Source of the DNA: Bacteroidota bacterium
GTDB lineage: Bacteria; Bacteroidota; Bacteroidia; Bacteroidales; FEN-979
NCBI GenBank assembly: GCA_026391355.1
Contig: JAPLDH010000011.1
Coordinates: 47,889-111,888 of the forward strand
Direction of reading: 5' to 3'
Length of the DNA: 64,000 nucleotides
Part shown: positions 1 through 7,863 of the stretch, in pieces
Numbering within the stretch: the stretch's first letter is position 1
Layout of the letters: each line of letters begins with the position of its first letter
Position numbers and translations under genes: made by a program
Notes under the pieces: generated by a model
What the model was told of the DNA's origin: nothing
What the model saw: only the letters and a program-made list of their open reading frames with translations
Databases searched by the model: none

Positions 1-544
1 TCGGGCCGATGGTAACAGCATATTTATCATTAACCGCAGGAATGGTTCGGGACAACCCATGGTTTCGTTTGAGATGCACCTTGTATTCTCTCCTCCAGAG
101 TTCTTTTCCCGTGGTAAGGGAGAAACAGCGTAAAGCATCGCTTTTTTTCTTTTCGTCATAATCCAGCAGGTACACCCGGCCGCCATATACTGCAGGAGCT
201 GCATGTCCTTCACCCAGTTCAATCTTCCAGCGAATGCGTTCTTTCAGGTTGTTCCATTTGTCGGTTAGGGGAAGATGTTCTTTGCTGATGTTATCCAGGT
301 CGCTGCCACGGAACCTGGGCCAACCCGGGCCTGGAATTTCCTCTGTGTTGCCGAAAGCCGTAAAGTTTTCCCCGATCTTCACTTCCTGGCTCCCTGCAAT
401 CGATTGCACGCCCTGCATATCCATACCGGGCACAGATAGTTTCAGGCTTTTCACAGGGTCATGAAAGATCCACCATCCCATAACCGTAACTCCCAGGAAA
501 ACTATCAGGAAAAGCAGGAAAGTAAAAATATTCTTTTTCTGCAT
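1..544 (-). CDS. PQQ-binding-like beta-propeller protein, N-terminal part (runs off window)
   Basis: The open frame begins at an ATG read on the minus strand at 544 and continues past position 1, so only about 181 N-terminal residues are visible. It starts MQKKNIFTFLLFLIVFLG, a single membrane anchor or uncleaved signal of about 20 residues, followed near residue 70 by WPRFRGSD. This W-x-R-F-R-G pattern opens many secreted PQQ-like (BamB/quinoprotein dehydrogenase-type) beta-propellers. A blade with TTGKELWRREYK follows, the usual 'G-K-x-L-W' strand of such propellers. It is not a close copy of the three smaller propeller genes that follow, and is probably an anchored periplasmic or cell-surface protein. 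Substrate unknown; the C-terminal blades are outside the window. Confidence 0.8.
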   Translation of the reverse strand, partial: MQKKNIFTFLLFLIVFLGVTVMGWWIFHDPVKSLKLSVPGMDMQGVQSIAGSQEVKIGENFTAFGNTEEIPGPGWPRFRGSDLDNISKEHLPLTDKWNNLKERIRWKIELGEGHAAPAVYGGRVYLLDYDEKKKSDALRCFSLTTGKELWRREYKVHLKRNHGLSRTIPAVNDKYAVTIGP

Positions 545-640
545 CAGGTATCAAATAACTAAAAAAAAGAGGTTGGGAAAATCTTTTAGATAACCCATTA
601 GTCAGCATCGATGAAACAGGTATTTACATCTTTAATAGCT

Positions 641-1912
641 TTATTTTTCGGAGATGTCATAAATCATCAGTGCATCTCCGTGCCTGAGCAGCAATTTCCC
701 GTTATGGATGACCGGATGGGCCCAGAAAGGACCTCTTCCCATCGGAACCCTGAAACTGCTGACCACATCAAATTTCTCAGGAGTTGCCCTTACCATCCCC
801 ATATTGCCCTTTTTTTCATCCAGGCAAAATAACATGTTCCCGGCAGCAATGATGGCGCCCTTGGTGAACCATTCACTTTCATACATCAGTTTTCCTGTCG
901 TCCATTCCAGGCAGCACCATTTCCCCCGGCTGTTATCGATCCAGTTGGAGCCGTAAATATAATTCCCGACTTTCACAACACCTCCGTGATGACAGTCAAG
1001 GACAGTATCAATCCACACCCGGGTGATGGTATCCCCGTTTTCTGAAAGCCTGAACATCACCCCTGCATGGTCGTATCCCCCGGTGATATAGATCATACCA
1101 TCGTCAAATAAAGGAGTGATTGTATTGGTCCTTGGAGCCCCAGGCCAGATGTGTAACCCTTTTTCAGGCATCAGGGAGGCAAAATCATATTTCCAGAGGA
1201 TCCTGCCATTGGATGCATCCACCCCAAAAAACCATCGTTCAGCGAGGGTCACGATGATCTCTTTTCCTCCCTGTTTCACCAACAGGGGTGAAACATAGGC
1301 AGAGGTATCGTTCAGTGTTTCCGACATCCAGGTAGTTTTCCCTGAAAGTTTATCCAGCGAGACCATCAAAGTCTTGCTGCCGGCCGGAGTGTAAATGATC
1401 TGATCTCCATGTATCAGCGGGGATTCACAAACACCCCATGTTCCGCAAACTCCCTGGAAGGTTGCAATCCCGTCGAGGGACCATAGGATTTTCCCGCTGC
1501 TGGTATCCAGGCAGGCAATGGTACCTCCCCCGCTGATGGCATATACCCTGTTCCCATCAACTGTCGGAGTGGTCCGCGTTTCCGGGAAGGAACCTTTCCA
1601 GGCTGGCCCAAAAGGTGTCTGCCAACGAATTTTCCCATCCATGGACAGGCATGTCATCATGTCCTGCGAACCTTTTAACCCGGTTACAAATATATTATCG
1701 TTATCGGCAACTGCAGAAGAATACCCATTACCGATCCCTTCAATGCTCCACAGCATTTTGGGTCCATTCTCAGGCCATTGTGCGGAACGGTTACCTGCCG
1801 GATAAATGCCAGTGCGTTCAGGCCCCCGCCATTGGGCAGTGACCTGTGCACCTGATTCAAAAGACAGAAATACAAGACAAAGAACAAGAAAACGGATCAT
1901 ATTATCAGCCAT
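641..1912 (-). CDS. Secreted PQQ-binding-like beta-propeller protein (paralogue 1)
   Basis: A protein of about 420 residues with a signal peptide (the second Met, MIRFLVLCLVFLSFESG, is the better signal start; the track ATG lies four codons earlier). The mature protein starts AQWRGPERTGIYPAG and shows repeated propeller strands such as GKIRWQTPFG, GKILWSLDGI, GKTTWMSE and GRILWKYD, typical of seven- or eight-bladed PQQ-like repeats. The C-terminus HPVIHNGKLLLRHGDALMIYDI is shared with its two neighbours. Its ATG overlaps the TAA of the upstream gene (TAATG), so the two are very likely translated together. Family members are often scaffolds or polysaccharide-associated proteins; no catalytic or cofactor residues can be assigned, so the role is unknown. 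Confidence 0.85.
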   Translation of the reverse strand: MADNMIRFLVLCLVFLSFESGAQVTAQWRGPERTGIYPAGNRSAQWPENGPKMLWSIEGIGNGYSSAVADNDNIFVTGLKGSQDMMTCLSMDGKIRWQTPFGPAWKGSFPETRTTPTVDGNRVYAISGGGTIACLDTSSGKILWSLDGIATFQGVCGTWGVCESPLIHGDQIIYTPAGSKTLMVSLDKLSGKTTWMSETLNDTSAYVSPLLVKQGGKEIIVTLAERWFFGVDASNGRILWKYDFASLMPEKGLHIWPGAPRTNTITPLFDDGMIYITGGYDHAGVMFRLSENGDTITRVWIDTVLDCHHGGVVKVGNYIYGSNWIDNSRGKWCCLEWTTGKLMYESEWFTKGAIIAAGNMLFCLDEKKGNMGMVRATPEKFDVVSSFRVPMGRGPFWAHPVIHNGKLLLRHGDALMIYDISEK

Positions 1913-3126
1913 TACTTTTTGATATTATAGACCATGATTGAGGAGCCGTGACGGACAAAGAGCCTGCCTTTTGCAATCACCAGGTGTGCCCAGTGCTGAT
2001 CCGTCCCGAAGGGTACATTGAAACCGCTTACACGGGTCAGGCCATCGGTACCCGGCGATGCGAGTACAATCTCGCCCTTATCGCTGTAACAGTATAGCAA
2101 TCCTTCAGCACTGATGATGTTCCCCTTCCCCGTAATTTTAGCGGAGCCGAGTTCTTTCCCGGTTTTCCAGTCAAGACAATACCAGGCCTTGTTCAAGTCA
2201 TCGCTCCCATACAACCTTCCATTCAATAATACAAATCCGCCCATACGATTGTCCATGGAGCCATTCCTCCAAAGTTCCTTCGCCGAAGATCCATCGGGTG
2301 AAAGTTGAAGCATCACACCGCCACGTCCGTACCCTGAAGAACAGAATAACATCCCTTCCTTGTTTATTGGTGTGTTTGCATGAACTGAGGCCTGATTGGC
2401 CTGTTCCTGGCTCCATAGTAAAGTCCCTGTATTTGCATCCAGTCCCAGGATATGCTTTTCGGTATGGGTAACCAAAAGGGTTTTATTCGTTAACCTTACA
2501 ATGGCCGGGGAACAATAGGCACTGACTTCGCCGGCACCCTTGCTGCTCCAAACCAGTTTCCCGGTATTCTTATCCAAAGCAATAACATTGTTATTGATCC
2601 CTCCCGGGGTGCAGAATATCTTATTGCCCTCGAAAGCAAGGTTCTCAGCATATCCCCATTTGATTATACGTCCATCATAGTCCTTGGTCACATCTGTGCT
2701 CCATATCAGGGCTCCATCCACTGCGTTACAGCAAACGAGTTTCCCCATGCCGCTGAGCAGATATATTTTTCCTTCCTTGATAAGGGGTGTGCTTCTCACC
2801 CCCGGCCAGCTTTCCATCCATTCCTCCCCATATGGAACTTTCCACAATAATTTTCCATCCAGGGTAAAACAATAGATATTGCCAATACCGTTGATAACAC
2901 CGGCTACATAAATACGATCACCTGCAATGGCTGCCGATGAGTGCCCGGATCCAAGTTCATCAAAATGCCAGAGAAGAGGTGGGCCGGTTTCAGGCCAAGC
3001 TGTCAGTAATCCCGGTTCTGGATATATTCCGTCACGGTTTGGACCCCACCATTGAGCCTCGTCCTGCGACCAAAGCAATTGAATGGAGATGATGAAGATC
3101 CCCAGGAAAAGAATAAAATGTTTCAT
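1912..3126 (-). CDS. Secreted PQQ-binding-like beta-propeller protein (paralogue 2)
   Basis: The frame is open back to an ATG at 3243, but the Met at 3126 starts a clean signal peptide (MKHFILFLGIFIISIQLLWSQ) and lies just below a good promoter, so I place the start there (about 404 residues). The mature N-terminus DEAQWWGPNRDGIYPEPG and strands GKLLWKVPYGEEW, GALIWSTD, GKLVWSSKGAGE and GTLLWSQEQ mark a PQQ-like propeller. It is closest to the divergent gene at 3325: both share the phrases GPxRDG, SKGAGE and the tail pattern around RHG. First gene of an operon with the next propeller gene. The enzymatic role, if any, is not visible. Confidence 0.85.
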   Translation of the reverse strand: MKHFILFLGIFIISIQLLWSQDEAQWWGPNRDGIYPEPGLLTAWPETGPPLLWHFDELGSGHSSAAIAGDRIYVAGVINGIGNIYCFTLDGKLLWKVPYGEEWMESWPGVRSTPLIKEGKIYLLSGMGKLVCCNAVDGALIWSTDVTKDYDGRIIKWGYAENLAFEGNKIFCTPGGINNNVIALDKNTGKLVWSSKGAGEVSAYCSPAIVRLTNKTLLVTHTEKHILGLDANTGTLLWSQEQANQASVHANTPINKEGMLFCSSGYGRGGVMLQLSPDGSSAKELWRNGSMDNRMGGFVLLNGRLYGSDDLNKAWYCLDWKTGKELGSAKITGKGNIISAEGLLYCYSDKGEIVLASPGTDGLTRVSGFNVPFGTDQHWAHLVIAKGRLFVRHGSSIMVYNIKK

Positions 3127-3149
3127 GTTGGTTGTTATAATAAGAACGT

Positions 3150-3181
3150 CAAAATTACGAAAAATGACAATAATATGCCAA
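3150..3181 (-). promoter_or_regulatory. Candidate Bacteroidota-type promoter for the minus-strand propeller operon
   Basis: Read on the minus strand there is TAATTTTG (3157-3150), matching the TAnnTTTG -7 consensus, with TTG at 3181-3179 placed 21 bases upstream as a -33 element. The start codon at 3126 lies about 24 bases below the -7 box. This supports the shorter start of paralogue 2. Confidence 0.45.
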
Positions 3182-3293
3182 TCCCTCCAGCTTTCCTTTT
3201 TCCAGCATAAGATTTTTACCGCAGTATTGATCCAATTCATCAAAAAGATTCAATATTTCATCGATAATTCATTTAATATATCATCTGATATTA

Positions 3294-3301
3294 TATATTT
3301 G
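3294..3301 (+). promoter_or_regulatory. Candidate -7 promoter box for the plus-strand propeller gene
   Basis: TATATTTG fits TAnnTTTG and lies 23 bases before the ATG at 3325. No convincing TTG at the -33 position was found, so this is weaker than the divergent promoter at 3150-3181. The space between 3126 and 3325 otherwise holds only A+T-rich sequence. Confidence 0.4.
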
Positions 3302-3324
3302 GGCTGTTTTTTAATTTACCACCT

Positions 3325-4542
3325 ATGAAACACTTTGACTTGTGCTTCTTTTTAGCATTTATATTGTTATTTCCAATCATTGGGTCAGGCCAGGAAGTAT
3401 TACAATGGAGCGGCCCTGACCGTGATGGTGTATTTCACGAAACCGGGTTAATGAAATCCTGGCCAGGAACAGGACCTGAACTTTTATGGGAATTCGATAG
3501 CCTTGGGAACGGTTACAGCAGCCCGGTGATCACAAAAAACAACATATTAATAAATGGCGAGGTAGATACTGTCAGCTACCTTTTTGCCCTTGATCTTTCA
3601 GGTAAGTATTTATGGAAATCGAAAATAGGAAAGGAATGGATGCTGAGTTACCCCGGTTCGCGCAGCACACCAACCGTAGTAAATGACCTGGTCTATGTCA
3701 CGACTGGATGGGGACAGGTGGCTTGTCTGGAAACCCGGACAGGCAAACCATTATGGTCGGTAAATATGGTGACTGATTTTCACGGACAAGCCCCACGATT
3801 TGGATTTTCCGAATCGTTGCTGATTAATGGGAATACGGTGTACTGTTCTCCTGGAAGCCCCGATACCAATGTGGTTGCCCTCGACCGTTTTACCGGCAAG
3901 ATCATCTGGATCAGTAAAGGAGCCGGAGAAATTACATCCTACTGTTCTCCTGTGCTGATCAGATTGCCACAGCGTAATATTCTCGTTACTTTTTCGAAAA
4001 CGAACCTGCTCGGGGTCGATACAAAGGATGGAAAGCTGCTCTGGTCCTATAAACAAGAAGGACAAGACATCGACTGCCAGGTCAATACGCCTGTTTATGA
4101 AAACGGGTTCATCTATTGTGTAGCCGGAAATGGAAATGGCGCTTTCAAACTGAAACTTTCTGATGACGGGACAAAAATTACCGAGGTATGGAAAAATGGG
4201 AGATGCGACAACCTCATGGGTGGGTTTATTAAGGTCAATGATTACCTTTATACCTCCGGATATGAGAAGAGGCAGTATTATGTCGTGGAAACCACCGGTG
4301 GAAACATAGTGGATTCGGTGAATTTTGACCGGGGAACCACCAATTATTCCGACGGTATGTTGTACCTCTACAATGAAAAAGGCCAGGTTGGGTTATTCAA
4401 ACCCAATGGTCCCAAAATGGAGCAGGTCAGCACATTCAAGTTGACCAGGGGAACCAAGGCACATTTTTCACATCCGGTGATCTGTAACGGGGTCATGTAT
4501 ATCAGGCATGGAAAGTCATTGCTGGCGTACAAAATAAAATAG
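3325..4542 (+). CDS. Secreted PQQ-binding-like beta-propeller protein (paralogue 3)
   Basis: 405 residues with a signal peptide (MKHFDLCFFLAFILLFPIIG, cleavage before QEV). The mature start QEVLQWSGPDRDGVFHETG and the blades GKYLWKSKIG, GKPLWSVNMV, GKIIWISKGAGE and GKLLWSYKQE match the two minus-strand neighbours closely, including the GSRSTPTV segment and the final HPVICNGVMYIRHGKSLLAYKI. It is transcribed away from them, so the cluster appears to have grown by duplication with inversion. Predicted location is the periplasm or outside of the cell. Ligand and activity are unknown. Confidence 0.85.
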   Translation: MKHFDLCFFLAFILLFPIIGSGQEVLQWSGPDRDGVFHETGLMKSWPGTGPELLWEFDSLGNGYSSPVITKNNILINGEVDTVSYLFALDLSGKYLWKSKIGKEWMLSYPGSRSTPTVVNDLVYVTTGWGQVACLETRTGKPLWSVNMVTDFHGQAPRFGFSESLLINGNTVYCSPGSPDTNVVALDRFTGKIIWISKGAGEITSYCSPVLIRLPQRNILVTFSKTNLLGVDTKDGKLLWSYKQEGQDIDCQVNTPVYENGFIYCVAGNGNGAFKLKLSDDGTKITEVWKNGRCDNLMGGFIKVNDYLYTSGYEKRQYYVVETTGGNIVDSVNFDRGTTNYSDGMLYLYNEKGQVGLFKPNGPKMEQVSTFKLTRGTKAHFSHPVICNGVMYIRHGKSLLAYKIK

Positions 4543-4563
4543 CGAAGTAGCGAAATAGCGAAA
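4540..4563. repeat. Octanucleotide tandem repeat, three units (TAGCGAAR)
   Basis: TAGCGAAG, TAGCGAAA, TAGCGAAA in direct succession. The first three bases of the array are the stop codon of the propeller gene that ends at 4542. One of several period-7/8 arrays in the window placed at gene ends. Confidence 0.8.
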
Positions 4564-4588
4564 ATTGTGTTATAAAAAAAGCTGAAGT

Positions 4589-5308
4589 ATGAAACGTTTA
4601 TTCTCTGCGGTATTTGTATCCCTGTTACTCTTCTCCGTGGCGGGTGCACAGGATCTCACACTTGATAACATCCTTTCAAAGTATTACAAAGCCATGGGTT
4701 ATGAGAATCTTCAGAAGGTCAATACGATCATCATGACGGGGACAATGATCCAGCAGGATGCTATGCCCGTGAAGATCATCCGGGAGCGACCGGATCAGTG
4801 TTTCATGGAATTCGATATTCAGGATATCACGGCTTACCAGGGGTTTGACGGGCAGACTGCATGGTGGACGACCCCCTGGACGGGGAATCCCAAACCTCAG
4901 ATTATGCCTGATGACCGGGCCAAAGACCTGAAGAGCAGAGCCGATTTTGATGGATTGCTTTTTAACTGGAAGTCAAAGGGTCATTTGGTGGAACTGATTG
5001 ACCTCGATACTGTTGAAACCTCGCAGGTATATAAATTGAAGATTACGAAAAAAGATGGTGGCATTGAGTTTTTTTTCATTGATGCAACTAAATTCATCCT
5101 TCTGAAACGGCTCTATTATCGGGTGGTCAGAGGGAAGGAGGTTGCAATGGAGAATTATTATCGCGATTACCGGTCTGTTCAGGGGGTACTGTTCTCTTTT
5201 ACCCAGGATACCCATTTTGACGGACAACCTTACAACTCACTCCAGTTTGATGCAATCGAACTCAATAAGCTGGTTGATGGCCAAATATTCAGGATGCCCG
5301 AAAAATAA
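4589..5308 (+). CDS. LolA/LolB-like outer-membrane lipoprotein-sorting fold protein
   Basis: 239 residues with a signal peptide (MKRLFSAVFVSLLLFSVAGA, then QDLTLDNIL). The N-terminal 'ILSKYYKAMGYENLQKVNT' followed by beta-rich sequence (GTMIQQDAMPVKIIRERPDQ, TAYQGFDGQTAWWTTPWTG) is the pattern of Bacteroidota secreted proteins with an incomplete beta-barrel LolA-like fold, which start with a 'YxxAxGG' helix and have a 'GYDGxxAW' strand. The spacing of 46 bases from the propeller gene, filled largely by the octamer repeat, leaves co-transcription possible. These proteins usually bind lipids or lipoproteins in the periplasm; the actual cargo is unknown. Confidence 0.65.
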   Translation: MKRLFSAVFVSLLLFSVAGAQDLTLDNILSKYYKAMGYENLQKVNTIIMTGTMIQQDAMPVKIIRERPDQCFMEFDIQDITAYQGFDGQTAWWTTPWTGNPKPQIMPDDRAKDLKSRADFDGLLFNWKSKGHLVELIDLDTVETSQVYKLKITKKDGGIEFFFIDATKFILLKRLYYRVVRGKEVAMENYYRDYRSVQGVLFSFTQDTHFDGQPYNSLQFDAIELNKLVDGQIFRMPEK

Positions 5309-5512
5309 ACAAGCTCACCATTTTTGTACGAACTTGCTTATCGTTTAATGGGTTTTATTATTATCGAAATAAACACAAATTAATAGGTATTCCATATATG
5401 GGAATTTATCCAAAAATTGGATTATTTGTGTAAATTATTCAACATTCTTCAACCACATTCAAAATGATTTGAAATATTTTATATTTTCACATCCGGAATA
5501 ATAATGTTTTCC

Positions 5513-6049
5513 ATGAAACGTGTTTTTTATTCTACCTTGTTCTTTTTACCCCTGATTGTTGCCTGCACAAAATCAACATCAGATTATCGTGCATCCGGAT
5601 CAGGTACAGTAGTGATCAAAGGGTTTGAGTATAGAAACGATTATGGTATCAAATTAGCTGATATCGGTATTCCTGACATAAATCTTAATTACCCCTCCGG
5701 AGAATTAGCAGCTTCATATCTTGCCATACTTCCTTATCCCAATCCGGCCAACGATTTAATGAGTATCAGCATTATGACAAAACCTCCATTCATTAATGCA
5801 ATGGCGAGGGTTTGGATAGTTCCGGCCACTTTTAATGGGACAGGAAGTGAGGAGACTTCCTTTTTGGGCAATATCCTGATTTCCCCGGCAGGGAAACCCC
5901 TGATGGATACAACATTCATTTTATCTTCGAATCTTAAAAGAATTCGGATCAAAAGCCAGTCAGAGGGATATTTCCGCCTTTATCTGAAATCAGGAGGTTT
6001 TCTTTTATGGGATAATATTATCTTTTTAAAAATAAAATCAGACCGATGA
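5513..6049 (+). CDS. Predicted lipoprotein of unknown function
   Basis: About 178 residues from the second Met (MKRVFYSTLFFLPLIVAC); a Met three codons earlier at 5504 is possible. The L-I-V-A-C stretch is a lipobox with Cys 18 as the lipidated residue, followed by a short hydrophilic linker (TKSTSDYRASGSG). The rest is beta-rich with a segment YPNPANDLMSISIM that resembles the 'PNP' start of an Ig-like or sorting-domain strand, but no full sorting domain is present. It overlaps the next gene by four bases (ATGA), so they form a small operon encoding a lipoprotein and a barrel. No function is proposed. Confidence 0.7.
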   Translation: MKRVFYSTLFFLPLIVACTKSTSDYRASGSGTVVIKGFEYRNDYGIKLADIGIPDINLNYPSGELAASYLAILPYPNPANDLMSISIMTKPPFINAMARVWIVPATFNGTGSEETSFLGNILISPAGKPLMDTTFILSSNLKRIRIKSQSEGYFRLYLKSGGFLLWDNIIFLKIKSDR

Positions 6050-6573
6050 AAAATAGTATGTTAAGCACACTCGCCGTGCTTTTGCTTTTTCCTGCAATAC
6101 AGGGGAATTCCCAGGATACATGCAGAAGAATTGCAGGGATTAGCGCTACGATCCAAACCACACAATTCGGGATTATGGTACCAATCTGGATCGGGAATGA
6201 TGTTTCCATTGCTCCTGCATTTAATTTTCAATGGGGTGAGACACTTGGCACTGATTATTCGATCGGGATCGTCCCGAAATTTTATTTCAGCACAAAAAAG
6301 GTTTCACCCTATCTAAGTCTTCGGGGAGGCTTTGCCACCTTTATTCCGGATGACAAGAATGACACAGAAATAAGAACGACCGATTATGTAGCAGGTATTG
6401 CTTTCGGAGCGGAATATTTCTTCGATCCGGCATTTAGCTTCGGAGTTGAGATACAGGGCAATTTTACGAAGTCAGATAAAAATTCAATGCGGTTCAATAA
6501 TCCAGGCAACTGGAATTTTAATCTGGCAACAATGGTTTCAGCCAATATTTATTTCCTGAAATACAAGAAATAA
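6046..6573 (+). CDS. Small outer-membrane beta-barrel (porin-like) protein
   Basis: 175 residues with a signal peptide (MKNSMLSTLAVLLLFPAIQG, then NSQD). The mature part alternates polar and hydrophobic residues in strands such as YSIGIVPKFYFSTKKVSPYL, YVAGIAFGAEYFFDPAFSFG and NFNLATMVSANIYFLKYKK, ending in an aromatic-containing strand as expected for an eight-stranded OmpW/OmpA-type barrel. The start codon overlaps the stop of the lipoprotein gene (ATGA), suggesting translational coupling. The pair may form an envelope unit; transport substrate not visible. Confidence 0.7.
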   Translation: MKNSMLSTLAVLLLFPAIQGNSQDTCRRIAGISATIQTTQFGIMVPIWIGNDVSIAPAFNFQWGETLGTDYSIGIVPKFYFSTKKVSPYLSLRGGFATFIPDDKNDTEIRTTDYVAGIAFGAEYFFDPAFSFGVEIQGNFTKSDKNSMRFNNPGNWNFNLATMVSANIYFLKYKK

Positions 6574-6617
6574 TATCAACCAGGGTATCTTGCGTCCGGC
6601 AAACGCATCGTTTACCA

Positions 6618-6704
6618 GGCACCTGCCTGAACTGTGGCACTTATCTGGACAGCAATGACCTGTTCTGCCCTCATTGCGGACAGAAGCGACTTGAAAAGGA
6701 AGAT
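6618..6704 (+). other. In-frame zinc-ribbon coding sequence upstream of the first ATG of the DUF3667 gene
   Basis: In the frame of the following gene this stretch encodes C-L-N-C-G ... F-C-P-H-C-G-Q-K, the double Cx2C zinc ribbon that normally begins DUF3667 proteins. The frame is open from 6522 to the ATG at 6705 but holds no ATG, GTG or TTG. Either an unusual start is used, a frameshift joins it to another frame (a TTG at 6590 lies in frame +2), or the 5' end has decayed. Confidence 0.6.
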
Positions 6705-7385
6705 ATGTTGTTCAGCCGCATGATCGGCGAGTCCTTCCTCCTTCCCTTGAGTCGGGAATCTTCACATGACAAGGACCAGATTGACGTTCCCAGGTCTTCC
6801 AAACCCCAGGGAAATGTAAACAATCTGAAAACATTTACATATACATTGAAAGGAAACCCGATAAGTATTGCTACGCAGGATTCGATCCGAAAGGACATCG
6901 ACAGCCTTGGATTAAAACAGTATATCAATAAAAATTTTGCAGAAAACAACTGGGCCTTCAAACTGCTTATGAGGCAGGCCTTTAAAATCCTCATCTTTTC
7001 GGGGCAATCATTTAAAACTATTCTGGAACATACTGCCTCAAAGATGATCTTTATTCTCATTCCGGTCTTTGCCCTGCTTTTAAAATTATGTTACCGGCGA
7101 AACAAACGGCTTTATTTTGAACACCTTATATTTTCCTTACACATACATGCATTTGTATTTTTATTGCTCATTTTTGTAATGCTTATCCAGTTTCTGGTCC
7201 CTGTAAAAATGTTAATAGTGATCATAATATCCCTTGTTTATCTGTTCTTTGCCATAAAACGAAACTATGGTGAAAGAACAGGAAAGGCATTGAGGCAAGT
7301 ATCACTTCTGATCTTCTTTTACTGCATCATTGCCTTGCCGGTATTCTTTATCATGCTGATCCTTGTCTCAATTTTTCTTGTGTAA
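6705..7385 (+). CDS. DUF3667-family membrane protein, 5' end uncertain
   Basis: 226 residues from the first ATG, but the zinc ribbon that belongs to the family is encoded just upstream without a start codon. The visible part has a polar domain (about 1-110), then four to five hydrophobic segments: MIFILIPVFALLLKLC, HAFVFLLLIFVMLIQFLV, VKMLIVIIISLVYLFFA and IFFYCIIALPVFFIMLILV. The phrase LYFEHLIFSLHIHAFVF matches the 'EHLVFSLHxHSF' signature I associate with DUF3667. The family's function is unknown. The gene may be a translated relic, or may use a rare start; a sequencing frameshift is also possible. Confidence 0.6.
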   Translation: MLFSRMIGESFLLPLSRESSHDKDQIDVPRSSKPQGNVNNLKTFTYTLKGNPISIATQDSIRKDIDSLGLKQYINKNFAENNWAFKLLMRQAFKILIFSGQSFKTILEHTASKMIFILIPVFALLLKLCYRRNKRLYFEHLIFSLHIHAFVFLLLIFVMLIQFLVPVKMLIVIIISLVYLFFAIKRNYGERTGKALRQVSLLIFFYCIIALPVFFIMLILVSIFLV

Positions 7386-7413
7386 CAGTATTCTTTCCTT
7401 TTTTATCAGCCAC

Positions 7414-7863
7414 TCAATTCTTTGTTATCGGACTGCCTGAGTCACAAACTGGCGGACAAGGGTTGAAACTTATGGCAGTGGTATTATAAATCGTATTATT
7501 CACTGCATCCGTTCCATTTGCATCAACACCGACCACAATAGCGATTTTCCGGGCATTATTATCTTTGCCAAAATAAATCCTGTAACCGGTAAGAAGTGAA
7601 TTTTCCTTTGCAATGCTGTTCATTGCATCCAGTTGTGCTTTGTCGAGTGTGAACCCTTTGATTACCTGGTTAAAACTTGCAGCGCCGGCCAAATAATTTT
7701 TAAAATAAATGTTGGCATTGGCTGCCGTGACAGGGCTGATTACTGATGCAGAACCGGAAGGGCCCGCAGCGCTGGAAAATGCGAGCAAACCAATGACCGA
7801 AATTCCCGATGCCAGGCCTGTTACAAATCCAACGACAGTTAAGAAATATTTGTTTGTTTTCAT
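7414..7863 (-). CDS. Secreted or membrane-anchored protein of unknown function
   Basis: About 149 residues from the Met at 7863 (MKTNKYFLTVVGFVTGLASG); the frame extends upstream to 7926 without a better start. A hydrophobic N-terminal segment is followed by a soluble domain with the phrases FNQVIKGFTLDKAQLDAMN, LLTGYRIYFGKDNNARKIA and IVVGVDANGTDAVN, ending in CPPVCDSGSPITKN with two Cys. I recall unnamed Bacteroidota proteins with this 'GYRIYxGxD...VGVDxNGxD' pattern but no function. Its first codons lie on the strand opposite the signal-peptide region of the next gene: the two 5' ends overlap by about 70 bases head to head. Confidence 0.6.
   Translation of the reverse strand: MKTNKYFLTVVGFVTGLASGISVIGLLAFSSAAGPSGSASVISPVTAANANIYFKNYLAGAASFNQVIKGFTLDKAQLDAMNSIAKENSLLTGYRIYFGKDNNARKIAIVVGVDANGTDAVNNTIYNTTAISFNPCPPVCDSGSPITKN

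Noticed and set aside
3127..3243. N-terminal extension of propeller paralogue 2
   Set aside because: The extra 39 residues have no signal-peptide logic and overlap the divergent promoter.
7709..7792. Earlier start for the TPR gene
   Set aside because: The region is antisense to the neighbouring gene, encodes an Ala/Pro/Glu-rich stretch unlike a signal sequence, and the hydrophobic segment begins much later.
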